From assembly GCF_012290005.1 (NCBI RefSeq), contig NZ_JAAXMS010000003.1:310001-374000 (forward strand): a stretch of DNA of 64,000 nucleotides. The letters are read 5' to 3'. The notes under the pieces were generated by a model. That model was given only the letters and a program-made list of their open reading frames with translations. It was not told the origin of the DNA and made no database searches. Below are positions 60,809 through 64,000 of the stretch, piece after piece (position 1 is the stretch's first letter; the number at the start of each line of letters is the position of its first letter). A program made the translations under genes and the position numbers. Origin of the DNA: Crateriforma spongiae (GTDB lineage Bacteria > Planctomycetota > Planctomycetia > Pirellulales > Pirellulaceae).

Positions 60809-61732
60809 ATGCGTACGGAGACGCTTCTCGTGAAGACGATCATTGCTGCTTTGGGTCGAAATCTATTGGTCGCCGCCGTGGCTGCTGGGCTGGGAACGGC
60901 CGCTTTGGGAACCACCGGAATGGCGGTTGCCGACGACGATTCCACCACCTATCTGCTGCGGTATGACCTGAACGAAGGCGACGTGTTGCCCTATGAGGTG
61001 ACGCACGTGGCCAAGACCAAGACGTCGGTTCGCGGCAAGTCGCAGACCAGCCAAGTTCACACGACCAGCCGTCGACACTGGAAAGTCGTTCGCCGGAACG
61101 AAGACGGCACGATGGTGTTCGACCACGTCATCGATTCGGTCAGCATGACGCAGCAAAACGGCGATGCCGAAGAATTGCGTTGGGACAGCGAAAGCGGCGA
61201 AGAAGCACCGCCGGCGTTCCAGTTGGTCGCCAGCCGTATCGGCCAAACGTTGGCCACGATCACCGTGAACGAGCGTGGCGAAGAAATCAGCCGCGAAAAT
61301 CACGGCGGGACCGAGGCATCCCTGGGCATGGGATCGCTGACCCTGACCATGCCCGAACAACCGATCGCGGTCGGGGAATCTTGGTCGGTGCCTCGCGAGT
61401 TCAAAGCGCGAACCAAGGACGGATTGGTCAAGACGATCAAAATCCGGGAAAAATACACGTTGGACAAAGTTCAAACCGGCGTCGCGACGCTGAAAGTGAC
61501 CAGTCAGCCGCTGACGCCGATTCGCGAAGAATCGGTTCGCGCCCAAGTCGTCCAACAACTCAGCAACGGCAGCCTGCGTTTCGACGTCGACAATGGCCGA
61601 ATGCTTCAAAAGCAGCTGGATTGGGATGAAAACGTGGTCGGGTTCCAAGGGCCGACCAGCGCGATGGAATACCGGGCTCGGATGACCGAAAATCTGCTGG
61701 ATTCCCCCACGCACACCGCCGCCCGCCCCTGA
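60809..61732 (+). CDS. Exported hypothetical protein (DUF6263-like)
   Basis: ATG 60809 (MRTETLLVKTIIAALGRNLLVAAVAAGLGTAALGTTGMAVA) gives a signal peptide and 307 residues. The mature part is beta-rich: TTYLLRYDLNEGDVLPYEVTHVAKTKTSVRGKSQTSQVHTTSRRHWKVVRRNEDGTMVFDHVIDSVSM, TLTMPEQPIAVGESWSVPREFKARTKDG and SLRFDVDNGRMLQKQLDWDENVVGF. This resembles Planctomycete exported proteins of the DUF6263 type; function unknown. The family name is a weak recollection. Stem-loops lie downstream before the DUF58 gene. Confidence 0.75.
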   Translation: MRTETLLVKTIIAALGRNLLVAAVAAGLGTAALGTTGMAVADDDSTTYLLRYDLNEGDVLPYEVTHVAKTKTSVRGKSQTSQVHTTSRRHWKVVRRNEDGTMVFDHVIDSVSMTQQNGDAEELRWDSESGEEAPPAFQLVASRIGQTLATITVNERGEEISRENHGGTEASLGMGSLTLTMPEQPIAVGESWSVPREFKARTKDGLVKTIKIREKYTLDKVQTGVATLKVTSQPLTPIREESVRAQVVQQLSNGSLRFDVDNGRMLQKQLDWDENVVGFQGPTSAMEYRARMTENLLDSPTHTAARP

Positions 61733-62026
61733 TCGGTCTGGCCCTAATCGGCCGGCCCCGCACAGGATACAGCGGGGGGCACGGCTGCTGGGCTGATTCA
61801 CCGGGCCGGACTGCCCGTGCGTGACACGACTGAATTCCGACAACGCCGCGTGCAATGGATTTGCACGCGGCGTTGTTCGTTGCCCTATCATGAACCATCG
61901 TCATGGGGACGCCGCGACCGGGAAAACCGCCGGTCGACCACGGTGCCGGCTATCCACCGCCGCGTCGACGCGGGGGCGTCCACCATTGGGTTCACTCCGG
62001 CTCGTTACGGAATCGTCTGTCTGTTG
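61733..62026 (+). other. Gene-free stretch with two stem-loops
   Basis: 294 bp between the exported protein and the DUF58 gene. A 6-bp stem CCCCGC/GCGGGG lies at 61756-61777 with a 10-base loop. A much stronger hairpin lies at 61840-61876. No other gene was recognised. Confidence 0.5.
61840..61876. terminator. Perfect 16-bp hairpin, probable terminator
   Basis: ACAACGCCGCGTGCAA (61840-61855) pairs with no mismatch to TTGCACGCGGCGTTGT (61861-61876) across the loop TGGAT. On the plus strand it is followed by TCGTTG, not a pure T-run. The position 108 bp past the stop of the exported protein gene and before DUF58 suits a terminator, though a structured leader for DUF58 is possible. Confidence 0.65.
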
Positions 62027-63013
62027 ATGTCCGACGCCCACCAGAATCGTTCGCTATCGCCCACCGCTGCGGTGGACCCCGCCGCCGTGATGCGGATCAA
62101 GAATCTGCAGCTTCGTGCCAAAGCAGTGGTCGAAGGATTTTACAACGGTCTGCACCGGAGCCCCTACCATGGGTTCTCCGTTGAATTCAGCGAATACCGG
62201 CCGTACACCGTCGGCGACGATACCCGCGGGTTGGACTGGAAACTATTCGCCCGGACCGATCGCTATTTCATCAAAAAGTTCGAAGACGAAACGAACCGGC
62301 GATGCTATCTGGTGGTCGATCAAAGCCGATCGATGGGATACGGATCGCTGGAATACAGCAAGATGGAGTACGCGCGGACGATCGCGGCGTCCCTGGCGTA
62401 CTTTTTGACGCTGCAACGTGACAGCGTCGGGCTGCTAACCTTCGATGAAACCATCGGCGAATTCCTCAGTGCTCGTCACCGCCCCGGCCACCTGCATCAG
62501 TTGATGCAGTGTCTGTCGCGCGACGTGACCGGCAAGGGAACGGACATCGCCGCCCCGCTGGAACAGATGGCGACGCTGATCCGCAAACGGGGACTGATCG
62601 TTCTGTTAAGCGATTTGTTGACGCCGCCGGAAACGATGCGGACGAATTTGGCGTACCTGCGCAGCCGCGGACACGAAGTGATCGTGTTGCGAATCCTGGA
62701 CCCACGCGAATTGCGTTTCGATTTGGATCAAGCGGGCATGGTCCGGGATCCGGAAACCGACCAAGCGATCTACTTGGACCCCGAAGAAGTCCGCCAGCAT
62801 TATCAGCAACACTTCGACCAGCATCGGACGCAGCTTCAGGCGGTGTGCGATTCACTGGGCGTCCCACTGCACCAATGGTCCACCGACACGCCACCCGATG
62901 AAGCCTTGTTCAGTGTCATCACGGATCAACAGCGGCGTCGTTCGCCGGCTTCCCGAAATAATGCGATTCGATCGGCCGCCCGCGGGGTTGGATTGGGCGG
63001 AGGGAATGCTTGA
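62027..63013 (+). CDS. DUF58 domain protein (MoxR-associated)
   Basis: ATG 62027 (MSDAHQNRSLSPTAAVDPAAVMRIKNLQLRAKAVVEGFYNGLHRSPYHGFSVEFSEYRPYTVGDDTRGLDWKLFARTDRYFIKKFEDE) is the typical DUF58 start; 328 residues. The domain contains RRCYLVVDQSRSMGYGS, a VWA-like metal site (DxSxS), TLQRDSVGLLTFDETI and GLIVLLSDLLTPPETM. DUF58 proteins accompany MoxR ATPases and VWA membrane proteins. The stop overlaps the start of the next gene (TGATG). A moxR gene is not in the window and could lie to the right. Confidence 0.94.
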   Translation: MSDAHQNRSLSPTAAVDPAAVMRIKNLQLRAKAVVEGFYNGLHRSPYHGFSVEFSEYRPYTVGDDTRGLDWKLFARTDRYFIKKFEDETNRRCYLVVDQSRSMGYGSLEYSKMEYARTIAASLAYFLTLQRDSVGLLTFDETIGEFLSARHRPGHLHQLMQCLSRDVTGKGTDIAAPLEQMATLIRKRGLIVLLSDLLTPPETMRTNLAYLRSRGHEVIVLRILDPRELRFDLDQAGMVRDPETDQAIYLDPEEVRQHYQQHFDQHRTQLQAVCDSLGVPLHQWSTDTPPDEALFSVITDQQRRRSPASRNNAIRSAARGVGLGGGNA

Positions 63014-64000
63014 TGAGTCTGTTGGCACCGCTGTATTTGATCGGCGCGACCGCGATCGCGTTGCCCATCATCTTGCATTTGATTCGACGTAAACCCAAGT
63101 CGCAGATGACTTTCAGTTCGCTGATGTTCTTGCGGCCGTCGCCGCCCAAGCTGACCAAACGCAGCCGACTGGACGACTGGCCGTTGCTGTTGATTCGGGC
63201 GTTGGCGTTGCTGTTGATCGCGATCGCATTCGCCAGGCCCTTCTTGCGATCATCCCAGACCACCGGGTTGCGGGATGTCGGCCGAAACGTCGTTTTGATG
63301 ATCGATACCAGTGCAAGCATGCGTCGAGCGGGAATCCCCGATGCGGTCCGGCGACATGCCCAAACGTTGGCGGATCAGCTGGGGGCCGACGATAGGATCA
63401 GCATCATCGCCTTTGATTCACAGCCACGGACCGTGGTCGATTTCCAACAGGCCACGGCGATCGAATTGGCGGCACGTCGTCAATTGATTTTGGATGCCGT
63501 GGACCAGTCCCCACCATCGTGGCGCCACACCGATATGGCCGCCGCGTTGATGGAAGCCGCCGATTTGGTCACCGTTGGTTTGGGCGACGACGACCGTCCC
63601 GATCAAACGCAAACGCTGGATGAGCTGGACGACGGCATCGCCGTTCCCACGCAAGTGGTGTTGATCAGCGATCTGCAGGCCGGGGCGGACTTGGAAGCAT
63701 TGCAGGCGTTCGCTTGGCCGGACAACGTTCGGTTGGATGTTCGTTTGGTCAAGCCGTCTGGATCCACCAACGCATCCCCGCGACTTTTGAACCGAACCGA
63801 CGCGACGTCGGATCTTGTGGCCGCGGCCGACGATGCGTGGCGGATACGCATCACGAATTCGGAAAACGCCGACCACGGAAACTTTCGTTTGGCGTGGGGC
63901 GATTCTAACGCATTCCAGCGTTCCGAATCCGAATTGGACATCCAGGTGCCACCGGGACAGACACGTGTCGTGTCGATGACGCCGCCCAAGCCAGGTGACG
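63013..64000 (+). CDS. BatA/VWA membrane protein (3' end outside window)
   Basis: ATG 63013 shares a base with the DUF58 stop. MSLLAPLYLIGATAIALPIILHLIRRKPKSQMTFSSLMFLRPSPPKLTKRSRLDDWPLLLIRALALLLIAIAFARPFL is the BatA N-terminal domain with two membrane segments. A von Willebrand A domain follows: VVLMIDTSASMRRAGIPDAVRRHAQTLADQL (MIDAS DTSAS), DDRISIIAFDSQPRTVVDF, SWRHTDMAAALMEAADLV and QVVLISDLQAGADL. 329 codons are visible with no stop. With DUF58 it should belong to a MoxR-VWA module for protein assembly or stress at the inner membrane. Confidence 0.93.
   Translation, partial: MSLLAPLYLIGATAIALPIILHLIRRKPKSQMTFSSLMFLRPSPPKLTKRSRLDDWPLLLIRALALLLIAIAFARPFLRSSQTTGLRDVGRNVVLMIDTSASMRRAGIPDAVRRHAQTLADQLGADDRISIIAFDSQPRTVVDFQQATAIELAARRQLILDAVDQSPPSWRHTDMAAALMEAADLVTVGLGDDDRPDQTQTLDELDDGIAVPTQVVLISDLQAGADLEALQAFAWPDNVRLDVRLVKPSGSTNASPRLLNRTDATSDLVAAADDAWRIRITNSENADHGNFRLAWGDSNAFQRSESELDIQVPPGQTRVVSMTPPKPGD

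Overview
This window looks like a chromosomal segment of a Planctomycetota bacterium, most likely a marine Pirellulaceae relative of Rhodopirellula. The DNA is GC-rich. It carries a Planctomycete cytochrome/DUF1549-DUF1553 protein paired with a DUF1501 protein, several secreted sulfatases, an ECF sigma factor of the Rhodopirellula/Verrucomicrobium type with a FecR-LamG partner, and tetrahydromethanopterin-linked formyl-transfer genes (fhcA, ftr/fhcD, fhcC). No rRNA, tRNA, CRISPR array, transposase or phage gene was seen.

Layout. 1-23.8 kb is mostly minus-strand and secretory. It holds a GH2 beta-galactosidase that runs off the left edge, a tyrosine-phosphatase/cytochrome c'-like fusion, an OmpA-type lipoprotein, a plus-strand glycoside-hydrolase-like gene ending at an in-frame TAG, a sugar isomerase/epimerase-like protein, the DUF1501 and DUF1549/1553 pair, three sulfatases, the ECF sigma/FecR-LamG pair and a GH110-like alpha-galactosidase. 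The set suggests extracellular breakdown of a sulfated galactan, with part of it placed behind its own sigma factor. Next come a small hypothetical gene, a secreted toroid (squalene-cyclase-like) protein and a C25-type cysteine peptidase.

24-33 kb holds pdxA, two HtrA-related genes (one with an intact triad, one degenerate with a PDZ domain inside the protease fold), an SDR-type epimerase, an MBL hydrolase, hisG and hisE, then kdsD-kdsC. 33-37 kb holds a 1087-residue protein in the position where lptC follows kdsC in other Gram-negatives, and an alpha/beta hydrolase. 37-44.6 kb holds a yggS-type PLP protein, a large unknown protein, a YdjY-like exported protein, a 3-hydroxyacyl-CoA dehydrogenase, a D-threonine-aldolase-like protein and a DUF3524 glycosyltransferase (tRNA-queuosine mannosyltransferase family). 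44.6-48.1 kb is a compact tad set (cpaF/tadA, tadB, tadC).

48.4-64 kb holds a Gfo/Idh/MocA oxidoreductase, a UvrC homologue without the C-terminal nuclease half, transaldolase, a 1313-residue RND/MMPL exporter followed closely by fhcA-fhcD-fhcC, a secreted cyclophilin, an exported unknown protein, and a DUF58 protein overlapping a BatA/VWA membrane protein that runs off the right edge. Non-coding structure includes one good intrinsic terminator, several strong hairpins, three short tandem duplications and a pair of CCGTACGG palindromes. All calls come from reading sequence and motifs; no database search was run.
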